Assembly (NCBI GenBank): GCA_004565275.1
Contig: SDOX01000159.1
Coordinates: 3,002 to 67,001, forward strand
Direction: 5' to 3'
Length of the DNA: 64,000 nt
DNA from: Nannochloropsis salina CCMP1776
Lineage: Eukaryota > Sar > Eustigmatophyceae > Eustigmatales > Monodopsidaceae
Shown: positions 22,107-31,939 of the stretch, in pieces
Position numbering within the stretch: position 1 is the stretch's first letter
How the letters are laid out: each line of letters opens with the position of its first letter
Program-made: the position numbers and the translations under genes
Notes under the pieces: generated by a model
What the model was told of the DNA's origin: nothing
The model's input: the letters and a program-made list of their open reading frames with translations, nothing else
Databases searched by the model: none

Positions 22107-24254
22107 ATGGCGCACCCTCCCAGCACTGTCCCCCCCTTCTTGGGAGTAACGCCGCCCGTCAACGTGGATCCCCCCACGGAGGCTGAGAGGGAGGCGACTC
22201 GGCATCTGGAGGCATTTCTGAAGGAAGCGGGCTCGTACGAGAGTGAAGAAATGTCCGCGGCCCGCGTAAAGGTCATTGCCAAGCTGCAAAGGATGGCGGA
22301 GGCATGGTGCGAGGACCTGCATGGGAAAGCAGGCTCGTGTCCGGGGGCCGTGCCAAGGAGTGACGCCCTCTCTCGCCTCGCCACACACGCCGCTTCCAAC
22401 GACCGAGACGGCTCCACAGCGCACCCTCCTGCGGCCTCCCTCCCCTCCCTCCCCTCCGAACCCCGCCAAGCCTCCCACCCCAAGCCCCTCCTCCTCCCCT
22501 TCGGCTCCTACCGCCTGGACTGCCACGACCCGATCTCGGACCTGGACCTCCTCCTCGTCCTCCCCCAGGGCCTCGCCTCCCGCGCCGACTTTTTCCAGGA
22601 CTTCGCCGGCCGGGTCCTACGACACCACAGTGGCGTCAGCGGCCTCTGCCCCGTGCCGGAGGCATTCACCCCCGTGCTCAAATTCCGGATGGACGGGCTG
22701 GCCGTGGACCTCCTCTTCGTCGCCCTGCACCGGGCGGCGGGCGGGGCGAAGGGCGGGGGGGAGCTCTCGGGGGCCGACCTCCTGGACCCGAGCTTCCTGC
22801 GCGGCTTGGACGAGTGGGAGGTCCGGTCCCTGAACGGCGTCCGCGTGGCGGAGGCCATCCTCCGCCTCGTGCCTGAGCCCGCGACCTTCTCCCTCACCCT
22901 CCGCGCCCTCAAGCTATGGGCCCGGCGCCGAAAGCTGTACTCGAGCGTGCTCGGCTTCTTGGGGGGCGTGAACCTGGCCATCCTGGCCGCCTTCGTCTGC
23001 CAGAAGTACCCCCTCGCCACCCCCGCCGCCCTCCTCCTCGCCTTCTTCCGTGTCTACGCCCGATGGCCCTGGCCCTCCCCCGCCCACCCCGTCCTCCTCT
23101 GCCCCCTCCCCCCTCCCCCCACCCCGCCGCCGGCACCCGCCCCCTCCCCCCCTCCCTCATGACCATCATGACCCCCACCTTCCCCGCCATGAACAGCGCG
23201 CACAACGTCGGCCTGCCCCAGCTCCGACGCCTCCAGGAAGAGCTCCGGCGGGCGGAGTCCCTGACCCGGCCCTGGCTCTTGGATCCGCGTCTCTTAAGGA
23301 GGCTTCAAGGAGGCTGGCGGGCTCTGTGTGCGCCCGCGCCCTTCTTCGCGCGCTTTCAAAATTTCCTGCAGGTGGAGGTGTGGGTGGAGGGCGGGAAGGA
23401 GGGCGGGGGGAGGGGCAGGTGGAGGAGGGTGCCTTGGAGAGGTGGTTTGGGTGGGTGGAGTCCCGGCTTCGGCACCTGGTCAGCGCCCTCGAACACCCCC
23501 CCTTCCTCCAGTCGCACCCCTATGCAGAGGCCCTTCCCTCTTCCCCCCCGCCCTCCCCCCGCCCTCGAGGGCAAGGGCTCGCGAGCGGCTCTCCTTCTTC
23601 GTCGCGCTCGTCTTTGCCCCCTCCGTGGCCCGCTTCGACGTCTCTCCCGCGGTCGAAGGCTTCCTCCTCCAGGTGCGGTGGCCCTCCCTCCCGCCCTCCC
23701 TCCCTCCCTCCCCGCCTTGCCCCGGCCCTTTGCCTGGTCCTCCCTCTCCTTCTGGCCACGAATCTAGTCATGGCCGTTTTTTCGTAATCATACAGGCATT
23801 GATATTCTTTATATACGTATTGGGATCCTTTCATAATGATAGATGTGATTATATCCTGCTACTATTTTAAAGTTACGCCTTTCTCTTTTGCCTCAAAGCT
23901 CGCGCCTTCCGATCCTGGTCGATGTCTGTCACGATTAGTGGCCCTGCCTCGCACAACGCGCCTTATTCCTTCGCCTCTCTCCCTCCCTTCCTCCCTCCCT
24001 CCCTCCCTCCCTCCCTCCCCTCCCCTCCCTCCCTCCCTCCTTCCTTCCTCCCCCAGGTGAGCCTATGGCCGCACCGGACCTCCAGCATGCGCGTCGACGT
24101 CCGGCATGTCCCCCGCTCCTCCCTCCCCCCCTCGTGCCTCGCCAGGGAGAAAAACGCCTCCCTCCCTCCCTCCCTCCCTCCCTCCCTCCCTCCCTTCCGC
24201 CACGGGACCCCGACCACCCGCGCAGGAGGAAGGGAAAGACGAGGCTTGCTCTGA
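22107..24254 (+). CDS. Nuclear poly(A) polymerase (frame slips at C-tracts)
   Basis: Template-independent polymerase that adds poly(A) tails to mRNA in the nucleus. The nucleotidyltransferase core has LPFGSYRLDCHDPISDLDL (Asp145, Asp147) and MDGLAVDLLF (Asp201). The fold continues as VRSLNGVRVAEAILRLVP and LGFLGGVNLAILAAF. The central domain has MTIMTPTFPAMNSAHNVG and WFGWVESRLRHLV; the RNA-binding region has FFVALVFAPSVARFDV and MRVDVRHVPRSSLPP. Exon ends by phase: 23371/23419 (a 48 bp intron) and 23672/24057. Two further frame changes (23092-23160 and 23530-23580) have no usable AG or GT and sit in C-homopolymers, so one base is probably missing at each. A Ser/Pro insert splits the region around residues 75-127. 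The C-terminal end is uncertain. Confidence 0.9.
23982..24050. repeat. (CCCT)n tract at intron 3' end
   Basis: Long CTCC/CCCT repeat immediately before the acceptor CCCCAG at 24051-24056 of the poly(A) polymerase gene. It serves as an oversized polypyrimidine tract. Confidence 0.9.
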
Positions 24255-25197
24255 AAGGGCGCTTTGTGAGGATGGAGGGGGGGAGGCGAGGGGGGGAGGT
24301 GGAGAGGGAGGGTCGGAAGAGGAGACGCGCCTTTGAGGGTCTGGGGATCGCGTCTGGGGTGGGGGGAGGGAGGGAGGGGGGGAGGGGGCGCTTGAGGGGA
24401 TGGCAGATGATGAGCGTCGGTGGGCCCGGGAGGCGGGGAAGAGGGGCCAGGTGGGGGAGGGGCGGCCGGGGGAGAGGGAGGGTGCTGGGGGAGGGAGGGG
24501 TGGAGAGGGCGACGGGAGCGAGGGTGTCTGCGGTGTAAGGAGGGCAAGCGCAGTATCTTGGGGAGCAGCCACAGGAAGACATACTACGAGACTGGAAGCA
24601 GCCGTCAGAGTCGTCAGCACCGCGCAGTATGCACGCTCGTGGCGAAGCAAGGCGCAATGGGGAGGGAAGTAACGGTCCGGGAAGTAACGGTCCGGGAAGT
24701 AGCGGTCAGGGGATGTGGGAACGGGGGGTGGGAGGGGGAAGAGGGGGCGAGGGGGAACGGGAAGGGTGCCGCGGAAGGGGAGGGGGAGCGGGAGAAAGGA
24801 TGCAGAGGGGAAATAAAACAGAGGCGGCAGTGGGGGCACTTCCGGGAAGAGCTGCGGCGGGCGTAAGAGGGGTGGAGGGAGGGAGGGAAGGCGTGGCGGA
24901 AGGAGGGGAAGCGGGCAGGACGGAAAAACACATGGAGCGGGCGGGGCTGGGGCCCAGTGATGTCCTGCCGCTGGCCTCGCACACCCTCGCCCAGCCTCAG
25001 CCCCCCCAGGACCCGGGCCGCTGCCTGCTTCGAGCCCCGCCTTCCAGCCTCCCCCCCCCCCTTTCCCTACAGCGGACATCGCCCTTCTAGAAACGTTTCC
25101 CCCAGGAAGGGGCAAAGAGGGAAAGAGGGAGGGAAAGCAAGGAGGAGGCGGAAAGCGAGTTTTTGACCGTGTGTGCCTTTGCCATGGATTATAAGGT
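24255..25197. other. GC- and purine-biased region without a supported gene
   Basis: Long low-complexity frames of Gly/Arg/Glu on plus and Pro/Ser/Leu on minus are translations of GGGA-like sequence. No conserved motif was found. It lies between the convergent 3' ends of the poly(A) polymerase and IspF genes. A 15-bp unit (GGGAAGTAACGGTCC) is repeated about three times at 24664-24710. Confidence 0.5.
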
Positions 25198-25336
25198 GCT
25201 AATGTGTCCCAAGAGAACAAAGCATGCTAATGTGTCCCAAGAAAACAAAGCATGCTAATGTGTCCCAAGAAAACAAAGCATGCTAATGTGTCCCAAGAAA
25301 ACAAAGCATGCTAATGTGTCCCAAGAAAACAAAGCA
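25198..25336. repeat. 28-bp tandem repeat, five copies
   Basis: Unit starts GCTAATGTGTCCCAAGAAAA and is 28 bp long. Copies begin at 25198, 25226, 25254, 25282 and 25310 (the last is 27 bp). Copy 1 has one A-to-G change; the others are identical where complete. Each junction forms the palindrome GCATGC. The array ends about 30 bp from the stop codon of IspF, so it probably lies in that gene's 3' UTR. Confidence 0.97.
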
Positions 25337-25367
25337 CCCTCGGCACGCTGGACCCTTTCCTTGCCCT

Positions 25368-26096
25368 TCAGACCTTCTCCAAGAGTATGACCACGTGTAC
25401 CACCCAGCTCCTAGACTCGCCCACGCTGTCCACGTGCTCGTGTGTGCGCGCCTTGATGTTCACGCGGCTCTCCTCGGTCCCCAGCAGCTCCACCAGATTC
25501 GCCTTCATCTGCGGTTTGATGTCCTTCACCTTGGGCTTCTGCAAGATCAAGGTCACGTCCACGTTCCCGATGCGGTAGCCTCTCAGCGTCATGAGCCGGC
25601 GCGCCTCCCTCATGAACTGCGCCGAGTCCGCCCCCTTCCATTTCGGGTCGGTGTCCGGGAAGAGTTGTCCGATGTCGGGCAGGCCGATGGCTCCCAGAAT
25701 CGCGTCCGTCACCGAGTGGTACAAGGCATCTCCGTCCGAGTGCGCGGCCGACCCTTTTTCAAACTCGATTTTGACGCCCCCTATCACCAATGGCAGCCCC
25801 GCTTCCAGTCTATGGATGTCAAAACCGTGGCCGACGCGGAAAGGCGGGTCAGTGGCCTGCGGGACAGGCTCTGAATAAGCCGACATGCGGGGTGCCCCTT
25901 TCCTTGGAGGCGTCGACGTGGCTGTCGTAGCATCGTGAATGCCATCCCGCCCTTGCAAATGTGGAGATTGATTGTGTAGGGCCACGGTCGCAGGCCGCAC
26001 GAAGGCCAGGGCCGATGAGATGAGGCAGATTAGGAGGAAGATCTGCCGCCGGCGCGGCAGCTGGGATAAGGCAAAAATGACTTGACGATTGTACAT
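25368..26096 (-). CDS. IspF: 2-C-methyl-D-erythritol 2,4-cyclodiphosphate synthase, plastid-targeted
   Basis: MEP-pathway enzyme that cyclises CDP-ME 2-phosphate to MEcPP for isoprenoid synthesis in the plastid. A single exon encodes 242 aa. Residues 1-30 are a hydrophobic signal peptide ending SSALAF (Phe32), the ASAF-like cleavage motif of stramenopile plastid proteins. A Ser/Thr/Arg-rich transit stretch follows to about residue 80. The core has VGHGFDIHRL (metal ligands Asp93, His95), AAHSDGDALYHSVTDAILGA (His119), LPDIGQLFPDTD and THEHVDSVGE. The core matches the bacterial length of about 160 aa. No intron is seen. The 28-bp repeat array lies just past the stop. Confidence 0.96.
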   Translation of the reverse strand: MYNRQVIFALSQLPRRRQIFLLICLISSALAFVRPATVALHNQSPHLQGRDGIHDATTATSTPPRKGAPRMSAYSEPVPQATDPPFRVGHGFDIHRLEAGLPLVIGGVKIEFEKGSAAHSDGDALYHSVTDAILGAIGLPDIGQLFPDTDPKWKGADSAQFMREARRLMTLRGYRIGNVDVTLILQKPKVKDIKPQMKANLVELLGTEESRVNIKARTHEHVDSVGESRSWVVHVVILLEKV

Positions 26097-26573
26097 TTTG
26101 ATGCCTAGAAATCAGCATGACAATGGAAATGTGTTGTGTGCCGGGGATGGCCGTGGTAAGAGTGAGTAGAGGATGTCTTGTCCTCGAATGCTTGAAGGGT
26201 GCTCCTCTGACTCGTGAGGAAACGCCTGCAACGCGCTTAGATCATAAATAAACCCAAAAACTACCACATTTTTCAGGAAATTTGGTCGTTCATGTTTTGT
26301 GGCCCTTCAAATCGTGGAAGTAAGCCAATTGCATGAGAAGCCATGGGAAACGGATGAATCCTCTTTAACCTCCCCGTCCGGAAAAAAGATCGATACTATA
26401 CAATTGATTTTTTTTTTTGATACTTTACAGATTTTAACATGAGAAGATCAGTTTTTAAAAAAAATCGTTGTCGCGTACAGCATGGGACTTATGTTGCGTA
26501 TGATTGTACAATTTTGTTTGGTTATGCTTTGCATTTTGCATTCTGAGAGTGTAAGGACCCCGACGTGCGCGCT
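26097..26573. other. Intergenic region IspF promoter / APEX 3' side
   Basis: About 480 bp, AT-rich with a T12-type run near 26408. It should contain the IspF promoter. No coding or RNA feature was seen. Confidence 0.45.
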
Positions 26574-28463
26574 TCACACTTCCAGCAGCACGCCCACAGG
26601 GGCATGGTCACTCAACTTGGACACGGCAGGGTCCTGATCCAATATAAAGGAATCGAGCAGCCGCGGCACCCCTTCCCCCTCATCCCCTCCCCGCAACATG
26701 TTTTCACTCGCCAGAAAGTAATCAAGGCGCATGCCTCGGTTGTAGGGCCGGTTCCCTGCGCGCATGGACCAGTAGGAATAGCAACCGGTCACGTCGGGGT
26801 GATAGTGCCGAAAGGAGTCGACCATGCCCGCGCCTTCCAGGAGCCGCCCGAACGAGGCCCGCTCCTCCGGCGTCGTCCCCGCCGCTTTGGCCATGCGCGC
26901 CTCCCCCGGATTGTAAAAATCCGCGTCGAGATGCGCCACGTTCAAGTCGCCACAGCAGAGCACGGCCCGGTTCCCGTCGCCTGCCCCTTGCAAGGCCTCC
27001 AAATGCCGCTCGAACGCCCGATCCCAAGCCTGGGTCCGAAACGCTAGACGCCGTAAGCCCTCCCCGCTGTTGGGTGTGTAGACATTCACGAGCGTGAAGG
27101 CGCCCAAGTCCACCGAGATGACCCGCCCCTCGCCCTCGCCGTCTCCCTCCCCCTCCATGCCGCACGTCACCCCCCCCGGCCCCACCGCCAGCCCCGCCGA
27201 CTCCGAGACCAGCACGGAGGTGCCCGAGTAGCCCTTCTTGGCGGTGGAGCAGTGCCAGTTCCCCTCGAACATGGGCAGGTGCAGCTCCCGGAGCGCGGCC
27301 GCCACCTCGGCCACGTGCTCCTCCTGCAGCTTGGTCTCCTGGAGGCAGAGCACGTCGGGGCGCTCGCGGAGGAGGAGGGAGCGGAAGGCCTCGGCGGCGG
27401 TCTCGCCTTTCTTCAACAAGCCGCGGAGGCCGGCCACGTTCCAGGAGAGGAGGCGGAGGCGACGCCTGGGGCGGGAGGGGGAGGGGGATGAGGATGAGGA
27501 GGAGGAGGAGGAAGAGGAGGAGACGGGCGAGCCGTCCTCTAGTCGCGGAGTGAGGCCTCGGGGGATGGTTGCCCGTTGAAGGGGGGGGCGTTTGCTCTTG
27601 GGGACGGCGGAGCTGCCGGCGGAAGTAGGAGCGGCCGCGTCCTTCAATCTTTCTGTCGATACAGCCGTGCCTTGCGAGACGGCATCGTCCCCTTTACTCG
27701 AGCGTCCTTTCCGCGTTTTTTTAGGAGGGGAGAGGGAGGAAGAGGAGGGATCGGTGCCATTCATCGCCTCCGGGCTCGCAGCTGCCTTTCGTGAGCGTGG
27801 CTCCCTGCCTCTTCCCACCGAAGCCACCTCTTTCCTCGTTTGATCCCCATGGAGAGGCATTCGACACGCACTTGACTCTGCCCCCGCGACCACCGCGGCG
27901 TCTTGGGCCGACGGCTTTGGGCCCTTGGCCGGCCTTCCCCGCTTCTTTAACGGGTCACGCGCCCCCTCCGGCTCCGAGGGAGACATGTGGAGAGAGGCGC
28001 CGAAACTCTGTGCGAATTTGCGAGGCCCAATATCAGCACGTGCGCCCTCGTGACAAACATCTTACCGACGCGGCAAGCTTTGCCGGTCACATCACTGAGT
28101 GCTGTCCTGAAAGTGCTAGGCGCCTGAGGTGGTGCCCCTCGACCAAGCCCGCGAGCCCCCCCCATGTCCACAACTTACCGAGAAAACGCTTGTGGAAGTC
28201 CTGGTGCTTATTGATCTGCTGCTTTTCCGTTTTTGTGTACGTACAGTGGATGAAAATTCACCAAAAGACTCCCGAAAACGAGATGAGGAATGCCGTGAGG
28301 TCATGAGAGCTTTTGAGCTACAGCCTCTGCTCCAGGGGCCTGGCAAAAAGCACAAACTAGATACCAGGTTCACGCGGGTGTTTGGACCAAAGGCGTGGAT
28401 GATAGTGGGGCTGTTTAGCATGAAGGCAAGCTGGACAGGCAGAGTCAGCAGGGCAAGGAGCAT
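26574..28463 (-). CDS. AP endonuclease (APEX1/ExoIII family), possibly plastid-targeted
   Basis: Base-excision-repair enzyme cutting 5' of abasic sites. The main exon 26574-28007 holds the catalytic domain: LLSWNVAGLRGLLKKG, VLCLQETKLQEE, NVYTPNSGEGLRRL, CCGDLNVAHLDAD, MRAGNRPYNRGMRLDYFL and KLSDHAPVGVLLEV. The metal, Tyr, Asp-Asn and Asp-His positions are all present. Before it lies a 170-residue low-complexity region with an AT-hook/NLS-like KKRGRPAKGPK. The internal Met at 27986 is a possible start. Exon 28179-28463 (donor TCG/GTAAGT, phase 0, intron 171 bp) joins cleanly and would add a signal peptide ending HAFGPN, an ASAF-like motif, then a Ser/Arg-rich transit stretch. Alternative starts could give nuclear and plastid forms; the upstream exon is inferred. 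Confidence 0.88.
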
Positions 28464-28970
28464 GGAGAGGTACCGAGGCCTGATGCTGTCTGCAAAGACT
28501 ACCTTTTACTTCCGGTTTCGCTATTTTCCCCCTGCCCCGCCAGTACCTCCGTGTTGCAATCCAGTTGCACTGCTCTGTTTCAACCGTGTTGGCAAGGAAA
28601 AAACGCAGACGTGAGCCCCGCGAAGAAGTGTTCCGGCTCCGCGCGAGGCGTGGGGAGGAAGGCAGCGAGTGCCGCGGGAGAAACATCTTTACTGCATTTC
28701 AAGAGAGCCAAACGCCGACGCCGCGAGCACTCGAGAACTTGCCCGCCCCGCTTCCTTTTTCCTCCGCGAACCGAGGCATGCACTGATCGTGGGAGGACGA
28801 GGACGACGGGATGGTCGGGGCAGATGCCATCGTAAGCAAGACAATGGTTGGAAACCAGCAGCTCTTACGCCGAGCCCTCAGTCCTCTCGCACCCAAAGCA
28901 TCTCCGTCATGCCCTACGGACTCCGCGCCTCACGCCCCCCCTCCCATGCCGCTTTCCCCTATAGGACACC
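28464..28970. other. Divergent intergenic region APEX / ATP synthase f-like gene
   Basis: About 500 bp between two outward-facing genes, presumably both promoters. No conserved coding segment was seen on either strand. Confidence 0.4.
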
Positions 28971-29685
28971 ATGGAGTCTGTCAAAGCCGCGGCGAGCTTT
29001 GCCGCCTCCAACCTGACGAAACCGGTGAGTTCTATGCATGTGGTGACAGACATTTCTTTGTCGACCTTTCAGGGGAGGGACTAGGATGCTTGCTCTGTAT
29101 TACGGGATTCGTCAGGCATGGCGAGGATGCCCTCCCTTCGTACTCTCACAAATGTGTGTCATAGTGTAGAAGTTAAATTCCCGGCCCGTGCAACGCATTT
29201 GAACGTCAGAAGTAATTCCACTAAGGGGAGCCCCCAGGTAGCCGCCGGGCAGACAGTCCTCCTTGCTCGTTACTCTCCGTCTCGGCATGTTGCGCGGGAG
29301 CCGAATCGAGGAACCCGTCTCCTGTACCCAGCTTTCTTTTTCCCCCCTTTCGTGGAATTTTTCTCGCGGCTTGTCGCGGCGCATCTGTTCGGGGCGCGTG
29401 CGATGTCCTCTTGCCCCTCCGAAGCCATGTGGAGGCCTTCTAGCACTGACTCGGTACTCTTCCTTTCCATCCCAGTCCTACTACAAGCAGCAGTTCGAGG
29501 GGTTCGCCAAGTACTACTACTGGAAATACATCCGCCCTGGCAGCATCAAGCCGCTCGCACACCTGATGGTGCTGACCGGGTGCGTGGGCTATGCCGTCGA
29601 GTGGTACGCCCTGGGACAGCACCACGTGGCGCACAAGAAGGCGATCGTGGACAAGGCCCTGGCGGAGCACGGGCACGGGCACTAG
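28971..29685 (+). CDS. Mitochondrial ATP synthase subunit f-like small membrane protein
   Basis: Short two-exon gene: 28971-29024 (18 codons, donor CCG/GTGAGT) and 29476-29685, giving 87 aa. The second exon reads FAKYYYWKYIRPGSIKPLAH, then a single membrane span MVLTGCVGYAVEWYAL and a His-rich C-terminus. This aromatic YYxKY-xxGSI pattern before one transmembrane helix matches the f subunit of the mitochondrial F1Fo-ATP synthase stator. The N-terminus (VKAAASFAASNLTKP) could be part of the mature protein. The intron of about 450 bp is long for the gene. The identification rests on a short motif, so it is less secure than the large enzymes. Confidence 0.68.
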
Positions 29686-30327
29686 GAGGAAAGGGCGAGA
29701 GGCCGAGGGGGGCAATGGGATGGAGTGACGGCCGAGGGGTTGGAGAAGGCGGGATGGCTGAGGGATGGGAGACAAAAGGCCCGCAGGGCTTGTGGTCTGG
29801 GAGGCGAAGAGAAAGAAACAAAAAGTTAGGACTCGTGTGGCGTCGGGCTGCTCAATCTATGGTATAGAGTTCTTTAGCTTGATAGCGGTCACTCAGTCAC
29901 TCGTGCTGGATGGGTCTGAATTATTGCCGTCTCAGAGTCGTTTGCGCACATGCATTACTTCTGCCCAGAGTCTCTGGGGCCCGGTCCTATGTCCTTTGCC
30001 GGAATCGCGCTCCTCCTCTCTCCCGAAGCTTCCCGTCACCTGCCCCATTCACTTCTCATCCGGGAGGCCCCGATGGGAAGAAGCCCTCCCCCCCCCCTCT
30101 CCTCTACCTAGATACAAAGCGCGCGCGGAGCGAGTGAGCCCACAGACCTCCAAGGCTATGTGACAGCGCACGCCCCCGCCCGCCCCATGCCAAATCTCAA
30201 TCTACCTCTCGCGCCCCCATACAGCCAATCTCGCAGTCGACGTCTTCCTCCCCCCCCGCCCTCTCTCCCGACCCGCCCTCGTCTCACCGCTGCCCCCCTG
30301 CTCCCCCGTTCACCCCCTTCCTCCCCG
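29686..30327. other. Convergent 3' intergenic region
   Basis: About 640 bp between the stops of the ATP synthase f-like gene (+) and the lactonase-like gene (-). No supported coding or RNA feature. Confidence 0.45.
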
Positions 30328-31939
30328 CTAGCTCAACCTGAAGGCGGCTATGGCATTGTTGCCCGACTCGCTCACAAACAGGACGCTGTTCTCCGCGTCC
30401 CACGCCATCGAGTCCGGGCGCTTCAAGCCCCCCTCGCCCCCAGCCCCCCCCACCGCCCCCAGATAGGCCAGCCGCCCCTCCAGCTCCTCCACCCTCAGAG
30501 CCACATGCACCAGATTCTCCTTTTCCACGCTCACCAACAGCAGCGGCCCCAGCACCGAATGCTGGACGGCCACGGCCGAGGAGTACGAGCCTTGGGTGGG
30601 GGGCACGTCCATGCCCCCCGGATTGAGCGCCGGGTCGATGACGGTGGTCAGCTGCCCATCTGACTCGCGCCGGAAGACCCAGACTAGGTTGATGCCTGTG
30701 AGGGGTGGGGGCACAGGTCGGGGGGTGAGCGTGGGGGCATGGTTTGTACGCGGGAGGAGGGACAGGGGGAGGGAAGGAGAGGGGGAAGACAGAGGGCGAG
30801 AGCCAAACGAACGCCGTACCGAAGGTGGCGGTGCAGTAGAGGAATTCACCGGAGGGTGCGAAGGAGGCGGAGGTGAGCAAGGCGGATCGGAAGGGCCCGG
30901 CCTCCTGCTTGAGCTCCAGCGCCCCGTCCGCAGCCACCGCGTAGACCATGATGGCGCTGGTGGAGATGGCGAAGTTGTCGCCGATGACGTACACGTGCTT
31001 GCCGTCCGGGGCCACGGCCAGGGTGGAGGGCAGGACCCGGGCGGCGGAGGTGTTGTAGATGTCGATGCTCTGGAGGAGGCTGAGGCGGCCCGAGTCGGGT
31101 TCGCGGTCGAAGACCAGGAGGTGGTGGTCCCGGTAGTAGCCTCCGGAGGACACGTAGATGAAGCGCCCGTCCGGCGAGGGCGCGACTGAGTTGGCGCCGA
31201 TCATGCCCTCCACGTCCACGATGCCTTTGCGCTGGTCAACGCGAAGCTGTTGGACAAGGGCGAGCTCCCCCCGCGCATCCCTCTTCAAGACCGTGATGCC
31301 GCCCACGCCCGGCATCATGCTCGTGCCCACCGCGTACACGTTCTCCTCGTCCGGCGACAGGGCCAGCGCGGTCAGGCCCGTGAAGTACTCGACCGTCTTC
31401 CCATTCCGGTCCACCACCCCGTTCTGCAGCTCCTGGATCTGCTCCATCGTCCCGCTCCCGGGGTCCACGCTGAAGGCCAGCAAGGCTTCCGCGGTCATCG
31501 CGTACAGGTTCTTCTGATTCCCGGCCAAGGCCAGCGGACCCGGACCTTTAGTCAAGGCGTGCTGGTGGAGAAAGGAGACGTCCAGGGTGGGGAGGGAGAT
31601 GCTGCCGTTGCCCCTTTCAGGGCTGCCGGGGATGTCCCCCGAGGCAAGTATCCGGTAGTCTGGTACTTCGACTGCGACTCCGGCGGTGCCCGCGGGAGAG
31701 TATATTGGTGGATCAGAATTTGGCATTATTGTCTCCCCGTGCCGACGAACGTGCTGTCGTTGCGGGGGGTTGCTCGTGCTCAACCCCCCTTCCTCAGCAC
31801 GCTTCCCTGTCTGTCCTCTTTCCCTCACCCCACCCTCTGCTGCAGCGTTGCAAGGCTTTGCAAGGCCATACAGTACAAGAGCTATCATTGTGGTCTTTAA
31901 TAAGCTCCATAATGGACGAGTTGGGCAATACTGTGTCAT
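30328..31939 (-). CDS. Lactonase-like beta-propeller protein, secreted or membrane-anchored
   Basis: Seven-bladed propeller of the 6-phosphogluconolactonase-like (Lactonase, PF10282) type. Exons 30820-31939 and 30328-30695 join in phase 1 (TTC G/GC ATC) to give about 495 aa. Repeated blade ends are visible: LTALALSPDEENVYAVG, VAPSPDGRFIYVSSGG, LAVAPDGKHVYVIGDN, SASFAPSGEFLYC and SMAWDAENSVLFVSES. A hydrophobic N-terminal stretch near MIALVLYGLAKPCNAAAE looks like a signal peptide, so the start may be 31888. The open frame extends further upstream to 32137, without homology. This fold includes enzymes and pure binding proteins; no catalytic role can be assigned from the sequence. Confidence 0.8.

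Noticed and set aside
24063-25220. 385-codon minus-strand frame between poly(A) polymerase and IspF
   Set aside because: Low-complexity Pro/Ser/Leu translation of purine-rich DNA with no domain or splice support.
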